Source: REEB426 sp964551975
GTDB taxonomy: Bacteria > Actinomycetota > Actinomycetes > S36-B12
Assembly: GCA_964551975.1 (NCBI GenBank)
Contig: CAZKFI010000013.1
Location: 1 to 40,813 of the forward strand
Length of the DNA stretch: 40,813 nt
Direction: 5' to 3'
The notes under the pieces are model-generated. The model was given only the letters and a program-made list of their open reading frames with translations. It did no database searches and had not been told where the DNA came from. Below, one piece after another: positions 15,755 to 24,364 of the stretch. Positions within the stretch are counted from its first letter, which is position 1. The number at the start of each line of letters is the position of its first letter. The translations under genes were made by a program, and so were the position numbers.

Positions 15755-16934
15755 CCACCCAACCACTCGCCACTGCATCAGCGATGATCACGAGTGAACC
15801 TAATGCAAGTGACCATCGTGAGTCAGTCATCGGACCACCTGCGCCCAAGGGCCACAGGGCTATAAGAAGGCCGACCGCGACGGCGTGCACGATGCTCAAT
15901 CGATCCCACAGCAGTCGTGCCGCGGAATTGGCGGCAGAGCGCCGACGTTGACCCAGGGTGAGCAACAGGACCACGGTCATCACGGACAGCACGGGCAGAA
16001 CAGTCCAGGTATCCACTTGTGCAGGAAGTGGATCCGACATACCGACAACAGCCATTGACGACAATGCCGCCGCCATGCAGACGGCACCGAAGATCAGGAC
16101 GACGTGGAGCAGCAACCACGCCCTGATAACTCCTGCTTCAGCGGGCAGCCCGGCGGGGAAGATCGTCGTGAAGTAGATCCGCCAAATCGCGAAGACAACA
16201 ATGATGGTCAGGACAAGTAGCGGCAGATGTGGGATCGATGGCAGGCCACTCAGATTCTTCACCAGGTAAATCAGGGATTCACCGAGCACGATTAAGACCA
16301 ACTGTCCGGCTCTCTCCTGCAGATGCTCGGTACTCATATGGCCGCTTTCCACTAATCGTCGCAGCGGCCTTCCCAGCAGCGTCAACGCAAGAAGTAGAAC
16401 AGCCGCAGCAACACAGGCGACCTCGAGTAGGGCGACTCCAGGTGGTTGCCAGACCACAAGGAGTGCGCCGAGTGCAAAGACTCCTGCCGCCGCGAAGGCG
16501 GCTCTGCTGATCGTTCTGCCTACTCGCTGAGCGGTGGCCTCCCCGGTGGCAGAAACCCGATACAGCACGGCGATGGAGGCAAACGCAACGGTCAGTGCAA
16601 GAAAACCCATCACCGTGGGTAGACCGGTGTCCTGCCCGGTCGCCAAAGCAGCGATCACCATCGCAATCATTTGAACGACTACCAGGATTTGCCGCAGTCC
16701 CTCACGACCCGAGAAACTTCCCAGATTCACTGTGGTGGCAAACCAGAGCACCAGAATGACCGCCATACCGCCACCGATAAGCCCTGCTGTCGACCAGGTG
16801 GGGCTCTCGCCGACGACCTGCGCTGCCCTATTGATCGTGGCCACCAATACCAAGTCGTAGAAGAGTTCGAACCACCCGACCCGGTGCTTCGCGTCTTCGT
16901 TGTTCGGTGTGGTGCCCTGTTCCGATGTCGTCAT
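15714..16934 (-). CDS. ltrA: LtrA-family membrane protein (low temperature requirement A)
   Basis: Polytopic membrane protein, 406 aa, with about ten to twelve hydrophobic segments. The family signature WFELFYDLVLVATINRAA lies at residues 21-38, followed by FATTVNLGSF in the next helix. A middle segment with QERAGQLVLIVLGESLIYLV corresponds to the conserved ERxxLxxIxxLGE motif of the LtrA family. The family was named from a Listeria cold-sensitive mutant; its molecular function is unknown. ATG 16934 is used because it overlaps the P450 stop (ATGA), which makes it the last gene of the nitrilase-FAH-flavin reductase-P450 operon. A transport role for the pathway substrate would be a guess. Confidence 0.88.
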   Translation of the reverse strand: MTTSEQGTTPNNEDAKHRVGWFELFYDLVLVATINRAAQVVGESPTWSTAGLIGGGMAVILVLWFATTVNLGSFSGREGLRQILVVVQMIAMVIAALATGQDTGLPTVMGFLALTVAFASIAVLYRVSATGEATAQRVGRTISRAAFAAAGVFALGALLVVWQPPGVALLEVACVAAAVLLLALTLLGRPLRRLVESGHMSTEHLQERAGQLVLIVLGESLIYLVKNLSGLPSIPHLPLLVLTIIVVFAIWRIYFTTIFPAGLPAEAGVIRAWLLLHVVLIFGAVCMAAALSSMAVVGMSDPLPAQVDTWTVLPVLSVMTVVLLLTLGQRRRSAANSAARLLWDRLSIVHAVAVGLLIALWPLGAGGPMTDSRWSLALGSLVIIADAVASGWVVRSCREAQILPAP

Positions 16935-18145
16935 GCGCAACGCACCGGAATATTGGAGTAGCCGCGAATCACATGGGATGGATAGCGCTGGCACGCTCCG
17001 TCGAGCACAAATCTGGGTTCGCGGGACAGCAGCTCAGTGATGCCAACGCGAGCCTCTAGGCGTGCCAGGGGCATTCCGAGACAGAAATGGACACCCTCGC
17101 CGAAGGAGAGATTCCGGCTCCCATCTCGGTCGAGGATCAACTCATCCGGACGATCGAACTCGCGCGGATCCCGATTCGCCGATGCAAACAGAACCAAGAC
17201 GCGACTGCCTTCGGGGAGTTCTTGGTTATGCATGACGACACTGCGGGTGGTGACGCGCGCTAACCACTGTCCAGGTGCGTCGTAGCGCAGAAACTCGTCC
17301 ATCGCCACCATGGAAAAAGATTGTGAGTCATCAAGTAAATCCACCGACTGCACCTGCTGAGTGGCCAACGCGTGCACGACGTTCCCCATCAAACTCGCCG
17401 TGGTTTCCATTCCGGCAGCGATGAGCAGAAGGGTCAAACCTTCCACCTCGGACGCACGCATCTGATCGTCATCAATACCGCGGGCCATATCACCGAGAAC
17501 ATCGTCACCGACCTGCTCAGAACGTGAACCCGCACGGCGTTGCGCGACCTGATCGTGGATATACGCGACGAGCTCTGTTCTGCGAGCGATGGCAGCCGGT
17601 GATGGGCCTGACTCACCCGCAGGCCTACTGAGCATTTCGAGGCCGGCTTCCATGGCCCAAGGCACATCCTGGTCTGGAATACCGAGCATGCGGAATATGG
17701 TCATGATCGGCAGGCGCTGCGTGAAGCGAGCAGCGACATCCCACTGGTCAACGCTTCCTGGTTGAGGTAGCTCGGTCAGCAGTTCCTGTGCACACTCGCG
17801 GATAATCGGCTCGTAGCGCTTGATGTTCTTGGAGGAAAAGCGGGGCGCTAGGACGCGGCGGATGACATCGTGGCGCGGCGGGTCCAGTTCCTGGATACTT
17901 CCCTCTCCGAAAAATTGCACGTACTCACCCAGCTCGACTCCCTGGGCACTTGAGAAGGTCTGCCAATCACGAAGGGCATCCCTAACATCGGCGTAGCGCG
18001 ACAGGGCCCAGGCACGGTGCTGCTCGAGGTAGTAAAGCGGAAACTCCTCGCGCAAACGTTCATAGGCTGGATAGGGATCCTCATGTGACTCAGCGGATAC
18101 CGGATCCCAAACCACCGGCATGGCATTGCTTTCATGTGACGTCAT
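16931..18145 (-). CDS. Cytochrome P450 (soluble bacterial class)
   Basis: Heme-thiolate monooxygenase, 404 aa, typical for soluble actinobacterial P450s. The I-helix oxygen-activation motif is AAGMETTASL, the K-helix ExxR is DEFLRYDAP, and the heme-ligand loop is FGEGVHFCLGMPLAR with Cys355 as the axial ligand. No membrane anchor or fused reductase is present, so it needs a ferredoxin and reductase; none is encoded directly beside it, apart from a flavin reductase-like gene 12 bp upstream. Its place in the operon between that gene and ltrA, with FAH hydrolase and nitrilase genes further upstream, suggests hydroxylation of an aromatic or acidic intermediate. The substrate is unknown. Confidence 0.93.
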   Translation of the reverse strand: MTSHESNAMPVVWDPVSAESHEDPYPAYERLREEFPLYYLEQHRAWALSRYADVRDALRDWQTFSSAQGVELGEYVQFFGEGSIQELDPPRHDVIRRVLAPRFSSKNIKRYEPIIRECAQELLTELPQPGSVDQWDVAARFTQRLPIMTIFRMLGIPDQDVPWAMEAGLEMLSRPAGESGPSPAAIARRTELVAYIHDQVAQRRAGSRSEQVGDDVLGDMARGIDDDQMRASEVEGLTLLLIAAGMETTASLMGNVVHALATQQVQSVDLLDDSQSFSMVAMDEFLRYDAPGQWLARVTTRSVVMHNQELPEGSRVLVLFASANRDPREFDRPDELILDRDGSRNLSFGEGVHFCLGMPLARLEARVGITELLSREPRFVLDGACQRYPSHVIRGYSNIPVRCA

Positions 18146-18157
18146 CGAGCCAGGAGC

Positions 18158-18781
18158 CTAATCAGCAACAGGGTTTCGTGCGGTGAACTCGGCCAGGCTC
18201 ACTCGAGGTACGTCGTGAAGCTCACCACCCCGCCCCCACTCGGCGCCCCCTAGGCGCGACAGGAGATCCAGGCGATCTGAACTCAGTTGATCGCCGTCGT
18301 AGGCTGCCTCAGCGATGATGATGTGCACCACCTCGCCCAAGATCATCAGCCCATTCCCAATGGGTCGGATCTCGATCAGGCGACATTCAAGTGCATAAGG
18401 AGCCTCAGCGGCGCGCGGAACATCCACCGTGGTCCCCGGTACCCGCGTCAGGCCGATGTCGTCGAATTCGCTCGTGCCATGCGGGAACTCAACCGCAGTG
18501 AGGTTGACCTTGTCCATGAAGGCCGCCGGAGCGCCGCAGACCGTGAACTCCCGGGTCTGCCGGACGTTACGCACGGTGTCTTTCTCACCGATGGAACTGA
18601 TCATCACCACGGGCGGTGCGGTACTGACGAGTTGGTAGAAGGAATGCGGCGCAATGTTGTCGGATCCATCAACCCCGCGGGTTGCGACCCACGCGATCGG
18701 GCGTGGTGCTACCAGCGCACCAAGCAGGCCATACACCGAAGGGTGGGTCTTCGGATCGATATGGCGCCATGACTCATACAC
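18158..18781 (-). CDS. Flavin reductase-like FMN-binding split-barrel protein
   Basis: Predicted FMN-binding oxidoreductase, 207 aa, of the flavin-reductase-like superfamily: GALVAPRPIAWVATRGVDGSDNIAPHSFYQLVS at the N-terminus is the typical PRPIAxVxTxxxxGxxNxAP(F/H)S segment, followed by PPVVMISSIGEKDTVRNV and REFTVCGAP. The C-terminal half has the family segment LECRLIEIRPIGNGLMILGEVVH. Such proteins supply reduced flavin to monooxygenases or act as reductases on their own. The start is GTG 18781, with GGAGG upstream. It lies 51 bp after the FAH gene and 12 bp before the P450, in one operon. Confidence 0.87.
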   Translation of the reverse strand: MYESWRHIDPKTHPSVYGLLGALVAPRPIAWVATRGVDGSDNIAPHSFYQLVSTAPPVVMISSIGEKDTVRNVRQTREFTVCGAPAAFMDKVNLTAVEFPHGTSEFDDIGLTRVPGTTVDVPRAAEAPYALECRLIEIRPIGNGLMILGEVVHIIIAEAAYDGDQLSSDRLDLLSRLGGAEWGRGGELHDVPRVSLAEFTARNPVAD

Positions 18782-18832
18782 GGAGCATCCTCCAACAACC
18801 TCAAGACCGTGCGCAGCGCAGTCCGCTTCAAG

Positions 18833-19732
18833 TCACACAGCGACAACAGGATTGGTCAGCGAGCCAATCCCTTCAATCGTGCACGTAACCACGTCACCAG
18901 GCTTCAGGAACGTCGGTGGATCCATCGCCGCACCCACTCCTTGTGGGGAACCTGTTGAGATGACATCACCCGGCTCCAGCGTTACGCCTGCGGTGATGTC
19001 AGCGATCAACGTCGGGATCTTAAAGAGCATGAATTCGGAGTTTCCGTTCTGGCGCTGATCGCCATTGACGTTCAGTGTCAGTTGCAGTGTGTGTGGGTTG
19101 GGGATCTCATCTGCAGTGACGATCATTGGCCCGAACGGAGCAAAACTGTCCTGGCCTTTGGAATAGAACCACTGACCTGATCGACGCTGATCCCGTGCAC
19201 TGATGTCATTCATGATGCTGTAGCCGAAGACATAGTCCAAGGCTCTCTCTTCACTAACGCCCTGGGCGAGTTGCCCGATCACCACCGCGAGCTCGCACTC
19301 CCAATCCAGTTGCTTGGTCAACTTCGCGTTATGTCGGATGGGCTCACCAGGCCCAATCACCGCCGTGCCAGGCTTGCTGAACAGGACCGGTCGATCGGGT
19401 AGATCCTTGGACGTGTCCAATGAGCGACTGGACTCCTCAACATGCTCCACATAGTTCAAACCGATGCCGATGATCTTGCCCGGACGCAGTGGGGCATGCA
19501 GGGTCACGTCTTCCAGAGGTTGGCAGTGCTCCGGTGCCCAGGCCTGAGTGCCTGCAACTTCATCGCGTACTTGCGAATGGAAATCGGGCCCGGCAGCGAT
19601 CAGCTCAATCATCGATTCCGGTATGTCTAGCCGACCGGCGAGGGCAGCACGCAGATCAACAACCGACATGTCCACAACCAGGCCAACCCGACGTGGCACG
19701 CCGCCGCTTGGACTGTAGGTGACCAATCGCAT
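18833..19732 (-). CDS. Fumarylacetoacetate hydrolase (FAH)-family enzyme, candidate fumarylpyruvate hydrolase
   Basis: Metal-dependent C-C bond hydrolase or isomerase, 299 aa. FAH-family motifs are clear: KIIGIGLNYVEHVEES, PVLFSKPGTAVIGPGEPI, LDWECELAVVIG (two metal-binding acids), FGYSIMNDISARDQRR (third acid), and EPGDVISTGSPQGVGAAMDPP. In gentisate and homogentisate pathways such enzymes split fumarylpyruvate or fumarylacetoacetate; related members act in catechol and hydroxyphenylacetate pathways. The bicupin gentisate-type dioxygenase gene, transcribed divergently 1.1 kb away, makes ring-cleavage product hydrolysis the likely job. It is second in the nitrilase operon, 23 bp after the nitrilase stop. 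Confidence 0.88.
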   Translation of the reverse strand: MRLVTYSPSGGVPRRVGLVVDMSVVDLRAALAGRLDIPESMIELIAAGPDFHSQVRDEVAGTQAWAPEHCQPLEDVTLHAPLRPGKIIGIGLNYVEHVEESSRSLDTSKDLPDRPVLFSKPGTAVIGPGEPIRHNAKLTKQLDWECELAVVIGQLAQGVSEERALDYVFGYSIMNDISARDQRRSGQWFYSKGQDSFAPFGPMIVTADEIPNPHTLQLTLNVNGDQRQNGNSEFMLFKIPTLIADITAGVTLEPGDVISTGSPQGVGAAMDPPTFLKPGDVVTCTIEGIGSLTNPVVAV

Positions 19733-19755
19733 TGTGGAACTCCTTCACTTGTTCG

Positions 19756-20757
19756 CTAGTGGTGACCGGGCATCTGATCAGGCCAATCGGGTACCTGCTC
19801 ATCGTGAAACGTGATTCGATTGATGGGCCGCCTGTTGACATGCAACTGAAAGACGTCAAATCGGTTGTAGTGCCCGGTGATGTCGTGCATCTGCTTGGGC
19901 TGCACGCAGGCTGAGATATCAATGTCCCCGTACGCGATGCCCTCAACATCAATCAGGGGCTCGCTGATCAGGCGTCCGTCGGGGCCGAAGATGCCGCTGA
20001 AGGCACTGTGCTTGCGCTCCAGAATCGAGCGCGACTCGTCGTTGTGAGCCACGATGTCGACGATCTCCGGTGTGATTGCGGAGCATGAGACCACGGTGAA
20101 GAGCTTCCCTTCGAAGGAGTGCGCGGCAGCGCGCACCTTGATGGCTTCCACCATGTCGTAATCGGGGGGTGCCGTTGGGAGCGCGATGTAGTTCGCCGTG
20201 TGCACGTTCTCGCCCTGCGCCAGCAGCGTGAATCGTGCCAGGGTGTTTGTGTTCTCACCGCAGGCAAGTCCGCCAAGGCGCCCAATCTTTGTCTCGTACA
20301 CCCGCAGCGAACTGCCGTCGCCCCCGGTCCAGGTCAGCTTCTCGGCCCAAGTTGGTACGAGCTTGCGGTGCACTCCGAGTACCCGACCTTCATCACTGAT
20401 GAAGACCAAAGAGTTGTAGAGGGTGCCCAGGGACACCGGATCGCGCTCATTGATGCCCATCACGACGAACGTTCCGTGTTCACGCGCCGCGGCACACAGT
20501 TGCGCAACCTCGGGGCCCGCAGCGTCAACCGACGCGTCGAAGAGTCGCTGGAACCAAGGCGACCCCTGAAGCGGCGTCATCGTCCAATTCCAATAGGGAT
20601 AACCGGGAACGAAGACTTCGGGAAAGACCACCAGTTGAGCACCAGCGCGACTTGCTTCACCAATGAGCGCCACGGCCTTGTCGATCGTCGCCGTGGTATC
20701 CAAAAATGCGGGCGCGGCTTGTACGGCAGCGGCACGGAACCTGGGGTACTGCGCCAC
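19756..20757 (-). CDS. Nitrilase (carbon-nitrogen hydrolase, branch 1 type)
   Basis: Predicted nitrilase converting R-CN to R-COOH plus ammonia, 333 aa. The catalytic triad is visible: Glu47 in VVFPEVFVPGYPYW, Lys132 in GVHRKLVPTWAEKLTW and Cys166 in GGLACGENTNTLAR. The size and the second Glu/Lys context fit true nitrilases rather than amidases. The residue after the cysteine is Gly (CGEN) where CWEH or CWEN is commonest. GTG 20757 is preferred over ATG 20775 because a GGAAAGGA ribosome site sits 5 bp before it. It is first in the operon with the FAH hydrolase, flavin reductase and P450, and diverges from the dioxygenase gene. An aryl-acetonitrile substrate is plausible but unproven. Confidence 0.88.
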   Translation of the reverse strand: MAQYPRFRAAAVQAAPAFLDTTATIDKAVALIGEASRAGAQLVVFPEVFVPGYPYWNWTMTPLQGSPWFQRLFDASVDAAGPEVAQLCAAAREHGTFVVMGINERDPVSLGTLYNSLVFISDEGRVLGVHRKLVPTWAEKLTWTGGDGSSLRVYETKIGRLGGLACGENTNTLARFTLLAQGENVHTANYIALPTAPPDYDMVEAIKVRAAAHSFEGKLFTVVSCSAITPEIVDIVAHNDESRSILERKHSAFSGIFGPDGRLISEPLIDVEGIAYGDIDISACVQPKQMHDITGHYNRFDVFQLHVNRRPINRITFHDEQVPDWPDQMPGHH

Positions 20758-20762
20758 GGCAT

Positions 20763-20770
20763 TCCTTTCC
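20763..20770 (-). promoter_or_regulatory. Ribosome binding site deciding the nitrilase start
   Basis: GGAAAGGA on the minus strand lies 5 bases before GTG 20757. It falls inside the frame opened by ATG 20775, which has no comparable site, so initiation at the GTG is more likely. Confidence 0.6.
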
Positions 20771-20869
20771 GGCATTGCGTGAAGTCGGGCAAACGTAGCA
20801 CTCGTGAACACACCGCGATACGGCGCGATAAGGTGCGACGAAGTCTCACGGCTCCTTTGGGAGGCACTC

Positions 20870-21970
20870 ATGGATGACAACCAAATCGGGCGCGCACGAG
20901 TTGCCGACACCCCGGAGCTCGAGGAGTACTACGCCAGACTCGCCAAGTTCGGGTCAGGGGCCCTGTGGACCGTCGCGAACGAAATCGAACCCTGGTACCC
21001 GCAGCCCAAGTCAGTCCCAATGCTCTGGCGCTACCAGGACCTGCGCCCGCTCGTGGTCGAATCAGCCACTCTGGTTCGCGGTGAGGATGCTGGACGTCGC
21101 GTCGTGTACCTCGTCAACGATGAGCGAAAGGATGTATCCGCTGCCGTAGGTCTGCTCTACACAGGGATTCAGATCATGAATCCCGGCGAGTCCATGACGG
21201 CACATCGTCATGCCGCCTCGGCACTGCGATTCGTCATCGAAGGCACCGGGGCCTGGACCATTGTTAATGGCGATCGCCTCCAGGTCGGCCCCAATGACTT
21301 TGCGATTACCCCGAACGGCACCTGGCACGAGCACGGCAATGAGGCCTCCGACAATTTCGTCATCTGGCAGGACGGCCTGGACATCCCCTTGGTCAATGCC
21401 CTTGATGCCAACTTCTACCAGGTCCATCCGGACCTGCATCAGGTGCCAGGCAAGGTGCCCAACACCTCGATCCTCATGCACGGCAGCGGAATCCTGAAGC
21501 CGGATCGACGTACCTGGACCAGGGCCTACTCGCCTCTCCTGGGGTATCCCTGGGAGGTGACGCGCGACGCCCTGGTGAACCTGGCCAAGGTCAGTGACGG
21601 CTCCCCCTACGACGGGGTGATCATGGAATACGTCAACCCGGCCACCGGCGGATCGGTCATGCCCACCATGGGTGCCCACATGCAGCTGCTGGCTCCCGGA
21701 CAGGCAACCAAGGCGCACCGCCATACCGGTTCGGTGGTCTACCACGTAGCCGAAGGCCGTGGGCACTCGATTATCGGCGGCTACCGCTTCGACTGGCAGG
21801 AACACGATATTTTCTGCGTTCCCTCCTGGGCCTGGCACGAGCACGCCAATGACGATCCCGCCAATCCAGCCTTCCTGTTCTCCTTCAACGACTTCCCGAT
21901 GATTCGCTCCCTGGCCCTGGACGCCGAGGAGGAGTACGACTCCAACGGTGGCCACCAGGACGTGGGCTAG
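20870..21970 (+). CDS. Bicupin ring-cleavage dioxygenase, gentisate 1,2-dioxygenase-like
   Basis: Fe(II)-dependent aromatic ring-cleaving dioxygenase of the gentisate / 1-hydroxy-2-naphthoate group, 366 aa. Two cupin domains are visible. The first has PGESMTAHRHAASALRFVIEG with His112 and His114 and the later WHEHGNE (His153), the expected iron ligands. The second has PGQATKAHRHTGSVVYHVAEG and WAWHEHAND, so both halves keep metal-type histidines. N-terminal ALWTVANEIEPWYPQPKSVPMLWRYQDLRPLV is a family hallmark. ATG 20870 has GGGAGG 7 bp upstream. It opens gentisate or a related hydroxylated aromatic acid; the exact substrate needs testing. It diverges from the nitrilase operon, and ior genes follow after a 225-bp gap. 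Confidence 0.88.
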   Translation: MDDNQIGRARVADTPELEEYYARLAKFGSGALWTVANEIEPWYPQPKSVPMLWRYQDLRPLVVESATLVRGEDAGRRVVYLVNDERKDVSAAVGLLYTGIQIMNPGESMTAHRHAASALRFVIEGTGAWTIVNGDRLQVGPNDFAITPNGTWHEHGNEASDNFVIWQDGLDIPLVNALDANFYQVHPDLHQVPGKVPNTSILMHGSGILKPDRRTWTRAYSPLLGYPWEVTRDALVNLAKVSDGSPYDGVIMEYVNPATGGSVMPTMGAHMQLLAPGQATKAHRHTGSVVYHVAEGRGHSIIGGYRFDWQEHDIFCVPSWAWHEHANDDPANPAFLFSFNDFPMIRSLALDAEEEYDSNGGHQDVG

Positions 21971-22195
21971 CCGGCACGGCCGCGGCCGATGCGGCGCAGA
22001 TCACGTGCCGCATGGCCTCTCATCGGACCAAGACCGTTGCCAGCCTGGCTGGAATACCGCAGGATGGCCCAGCAGGTCAGTGATACCCAAGTCCGCCGTC
22101 GCGGTCTGGGCCGTCAGAATGCCTGAAGGGTAAGCAGACAGGCACCAGGACCAGGCAACCTGGTTCGACTCGCCGAGTTGATGGGAGGGCGTGAC
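21971..22195. other. Intergenic region between dioxygenase and iorA
   Basis: A 225-bp gap with no convincing coding sequence. It is long enough for a separate ior promoter, but I see no clear terminator hairpin or promoter. The last bases hold GGGAGGG, the ribosome site for iorA. Confidence 0.5.
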
Positions 22196-24364
22196 ATGGC
22201 GGAGCGTTCGTTCGCCGAAGAGGTCAAGCAACTTCGACTAGGGGCGGGCCAGGAGTTCCGGGGCGAGGGCATCCTGGCGGTCACCAAGGGACTGCTGCAG
22301 TCAGGTGTCGCCTACGTCGGCGGCTACCAGGGGGCACCCATCTCCCATCTCATGGACGTTCTCGGCGATGCCCAGGACATTCTGGACGAACTCGACGTCT
22401 ACTTCGAGAACAGCGCCTCGGAGGCCACGGCCGGTGCCATGTTGGCCGCCTCCGTCCATTACCCGCTTCGGGGAGCCGTCACCTTTAAATCCACCGTGGG
22501 CTTCAACGTTGCCTCCGATGCCCTGGCCAACCTGGCCTCGGGTGGCGTAACCGGCGGGGCACTGGTGATCATCGGCGAGGACTACGGCGAGGGCGCCAGC
22601 ATCATGCAGGAGCGCACCCATGCATTCGCCATGAAGTCTCAGATGTGGCTGCTTGACCCGCGACCGAATCTGACCGCGATCGTTGACATGGTCGAAAAGG
22701 GATTCGAGCTCTCCGAGGTGAGCAACACTCCGGTTATCCTGGAACTGCGGCTGCGCTCCTGCCACCTGACGGGCTCCTTTGTCACCAAGGACAACAAGCG
22801 GCCGAGCATGACCATCAGCGAGGCAGTGGAAACTCCTCGTCGCGACCTCAGTCGCATCGTCCTGCCGCCAGCAAGCTTCCTGCACGAGCAGGAGAAAGTC
22901 CACAAGCGTTGGCCCGCGGCCGTGCAGTTCATCAAGGAAAACGGTCTGAATGAGTTCGTCTCCGATGGTCAGCACGACTTCGGGATCATCCTGCAAGGCG
23001 GCTTGTTCAACACCGTTAATCGCTCGCTGGAATTACTCGGACTCTCAGATGCTTTCGGCAACAGTGACGTTCCGCTCTACGTCATGAACGTCACCTACCC
23101 CGTGATCGACGATGAGGTCGTGCAGTTCTGCGAGGGCAAGCGAGCTGTCTTGTTGGTAGAAGAAGGGCAGCCCGACTTCATCGAGCAGAACATCCAGGCA
23201 ATCCTGCGACGGAATGGGGCGACCGCGACCCTGCACGGGAAGGATCTACTCCCAGTCGCTGGCGAATACACGCCCGCTGCGGTCACCCGAGGGGTCACCG
23301 CATTCATCCGCAAGTACGCGCCTGAACTCATCGATGAGGTACCTGTCGTCACCCTTCCCGATGACGACACCCGAAGCCCATTCGCTCCGCGGATCGCCCC
23401 CGAACTGGTTCAGGGTCGTCCCCCCGGGTTCTGCACCGGATGTCCTGAGCGTCCCATCTTCGCGGCCCTGACCCTGGCCCAGCGCGAGGTCGGCGAGCAC
23501 TACGTCAGCGCGGACATCGGCTGCCATCTGTTCAGCATCAATGCACCATTCAATATCGGTGCTACAACCATGGGTTACGGACTGGGTTCCGCTGCGGCCT
23601 CTGCACTAAATGGCAAAGATGCCTCGCGCCGGCCCATCGCATTCATGGGTGATGGCGGCTTCTGGCACAACGGCCTCACCAGCGGCGTGGGCAACGCCGT
23701 CTTCAACGAGAACGACCAGCTGCTCGTCGTGGTCGACAACGCCTACAGCGCCGCCACCGGTGGCCAAGACCTGCTGTCATCCGCAGCAGAAAATCCCCGT
23801 CGATCAACCAAGCACCCGATAGAGCGCGCCGTCCGCGGCGTCGGCGTTCGGTGGGCTCGAACGATGACGAACACCTTCAAGGTTGATGAGATGAAGCAAG
23901 TCTTCATCGATGCTCTGACCTCAAAGGAGACCGGACCGAAGGTCATTGTTGCCCAGAGCGAATGCACGCTCAATCGCATGCGGCGTGAACGTCCGGCGAA
24001 GGCCAAGGCCATCAAAGAGGGCAAGCGGGTCATCAGCGAGCGCTTCGGGGTTGACCCGGAAACCTGCACTGGTGATCATTCCTGCATTCGGATCTCGGGC
24101 TGTCCATCGCTCACGATTGCAGAGAATCCGGATCCAATGCGCAAGGATCCGATCGCGACGGTCATCAATAGCTGCGTGGGGTGCGGCCTATGCGGTGAGA
24201 ACGCTCACGCCGCGGCACTGTGTCCATCCTTCTATCGCACCCAGTTGATCTCCAACCCCAGCGCCTGGGATCGCGTGAAGGCTGCCATCAGCCGGCCATA
24301 CCTCCGCTTCCTACAGCGCGGTATGGAACGCCAACTCGTTGGCCTAGATCCGGTCAAGTCATGA
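22196..24364 (+). CDS. iorA: Indolepyruvate ferredoxin oxidoreductase alpha subunit (IorA-like, ThDP/ferredoxin domains)
   Basis: Large subunit of a 2-oxoacid:acceptor oxidoreductase that turns arylpyruvates into aryl-acetyl-CoA, 722 aa. Residues 1-220 form the pyrimidine-binding-type domain (GVAYVGGYQGAPISHLMDVL, YFENSASEATAGAMLAAS, IIGEDYGEGASIMQERTH). The middle holds GRPPGFCTGCPERPIFAAL and the ThDP diphosphate motif GDGGFWHNGLTSGVGNAV with VVDNAYSAATGGQ. The C-terminal ferredoxin-like part has CTGDHSC-IRISGCP (Cys624, 630, 636) and CVGCGLC then CP (Cys660, 663, 666, 676). The first cysteine group is more sparse than in archaeal IorA but looks like aerobic homologues as I recall them. ATG 22196 has a GGGAGGG site. 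Its stop overlaps iorB (ATGA). Confidence 0.88.
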   Translation: MAERSFAEEVKQLRLGAGQEFRGEGILAVTKGLLQSGVAYVGGYQGAPISHLMDVLGDAQDILDELDVYFENSASEATAGAMLAASVHYPLRGAVTFKSTVGFNVASDALANLASGGVTGGALVIIGEDYGEGASIMQERTHAFAMKSQMWLLDPRPNLTAIVDMVEKGFELSEVSNTPVILELRLRSCHLTGSFVTKDNKRPSMTISEAVETPRRDLSRIVLPPASFLHEQEKVHKRWPAAVQFIKENGLNEFVSDGQHDFGIILQGGLFNTVNRSLELLGLSDAFGNSDVPLYVMNVTYPVIDDEVVQFCEGKRAVLLVEEGQPDFIEQNIQAILRRNGATATLHGKDLLPVAGEYTPAAVTRGVTAFIRKYAPELIDEVPVVTLPDDDTRSPFAPRIAPELVQGRPPGFCTGCPERPIFAALTLAQREVGEHYVSADIGCHLFSINAPFNIGATTMGYGLGSAAASALNGKDASRRPIAFMGDGGFWHNGLTSGVGNAVFNENDQLLVVVDNAYSAATGGQDLLSSAAENPRRSTKHPIERAVRGVGVRWARTMTNTFKVDEMKQVFIDALTSKETGPKVIVAQSECTLNRMRRERPAKAKAIKEGKRVISERFGVDPETCTGDHSCIRISGCPSLTIAENPDPMRKDPIATVINSCVGCGLCGENAHAAALCPSFYRTQLISNPSAWDRVKAAISRPYLRFLQRGMERQLVGLDPVKS

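Noticed and set aside
20119..20877. Plus-strand frame of 252 codons opposite the nitrilase
   Set aside because: The minus strand has an unmistakable catalytic triad; the plus frame has an Arg/Gly-rich shadow composition.
21062..21955. Long minus-strand frame of 297 codons inside the dioxygenase gene
   Set aside because: It lies opposite a clear bicupin gene, shows no family motif, and is the expected by-product of high-G+C codon use.
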